From CAYFLR01 sp964343805 (GTDB lineage: Bacteria; Bdellovibrionota_B; Oligoflexia; CAYFLR01): a stretch of 60,452 nt of DNA. The stretch is taken from contig CAYFLR010000035.1 of NCBI GenBank assembly GCA_964343805.1, positions 1-60,452 of the forward strand. Direction: 5' to 3'. Under the pieces are notes generated by a model. The model was not told where the DNA came from. It searched no databases and saw only the letters and a list, made by a program, of their open reading frames with translations. Positions 60,438 to 60,452 of this stretch are shown here, piece by piece. How positions within the stretch are numbered: the stretch's first letter is position 1; each line of letters opens with the position of its first letter. A program made the translations under genes and the position numbers.

Positions 60438-60452
60438 AAAAAGATTCTGCCC

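Noticed and set aside
60370..60452. CRISPR array
   Set aside because: Only two copies, with internal CCCC/GGGG hairpins; no cas genes in the window.

Overview
The window reads as a scaffold fragment from an uncultured, probably strictly anaerobic Gram-negative bacterium. It carries eight 10-N assembly gaps. A nickel/Fe-S/corrinoid CODH/ACS operon implies anaerobic acetyl-CoA metabolism. Many lipobox proteins, a beta-barrel outer-membrane protein and signal peptides imply a two-membrane envelope. Codon use is AT-leaning by eye and GTG/TTG starts are common. A Desulfobacterota-like or other deep-branching Gram-negative lineage would fit, but no rRNA or marker gene fixes the taxonomy.

Layout. 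1-9.1 kb: truncated M48 protease, lipoprotein, GNAT, long-chain acyl-CoA ligase (gap over its P-loop), secreted metzincin-like protease, small membrane protein, exported SUMF1/FGE-fold protein paired with an AraC-type regulator, and an exported VOC protein. 9.2-20.4 kb: one tightly packed + strand operon for acetyl-CoA synthesis: CooC, a half-length MetE-like (MesB/core-MetE type) protein, AcsF, CODH, ACS joined in frame to the small corrinoid Fe-S protein subunit AcsD, AcsC and the activator AcsV. 20.4-29.0 kb (- strand): a sensory operon of a secreted repeat protein, a 1331-aa hybrid kinase, a STAS/CheB-like/CheR fusion and a second hybrid kinase. 29.2-34 kb: accessory region with a fibre-like S74 lipoprotein carrying a (TTTC)6 tract just after its start, a RAYT transposase with REP-like hairpins and a decayed second copy, and a HEPN/MNT toxin-antitoxin pair whose HEPN gene has two in-frame TAA codons. 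33.8-37 kb: envelope operon (lipoprotein, beta-barrel, small membrane protein, secreted PI3/4-kinase-like protein). 37.1-47.7 kb: glycogen operon (SAP/Cys-rich small protein, debranching enzyme, GT4, GH57, a glycogen synthase-phosphorylase fusion, asparagine synthetase). 47.9-60.4 kb: lipoprotein protease, SCP2 protein, aromatic amino acid lyase with an Ala-Cys-Gly cofactor triad, response regulator, alkaline-phosphatase-superfamily enzyme, glycine-rich exported protein, amidohydrolase, two lipoproteins, TipAS and HIT proteins, and tRNA-Leu(CAA) with a terminator.

How the genes work together. The CODH reduces CO2 to CO, ACS condenses CO, CoA and the methyl group carried by AcsC/AcsD, AcsV reactivates oxidised corrinoid, and the two CooC-type ATPases probably load nickel. 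The MetE-like protein may divert methyl groups from the corrinoid protein to homocysteine. No AcsE methyltransferase or folate-branch gene is present in the window. The glycogen operon holds synthesis and breakdown together.

The most unusual observation is the ACS-AcsD join. The ACS C-terminal tail (downstream of the 15821-15830 gap) is contiguous, without a stop codon, with a roughly 120-residue linker and a full AcsD.
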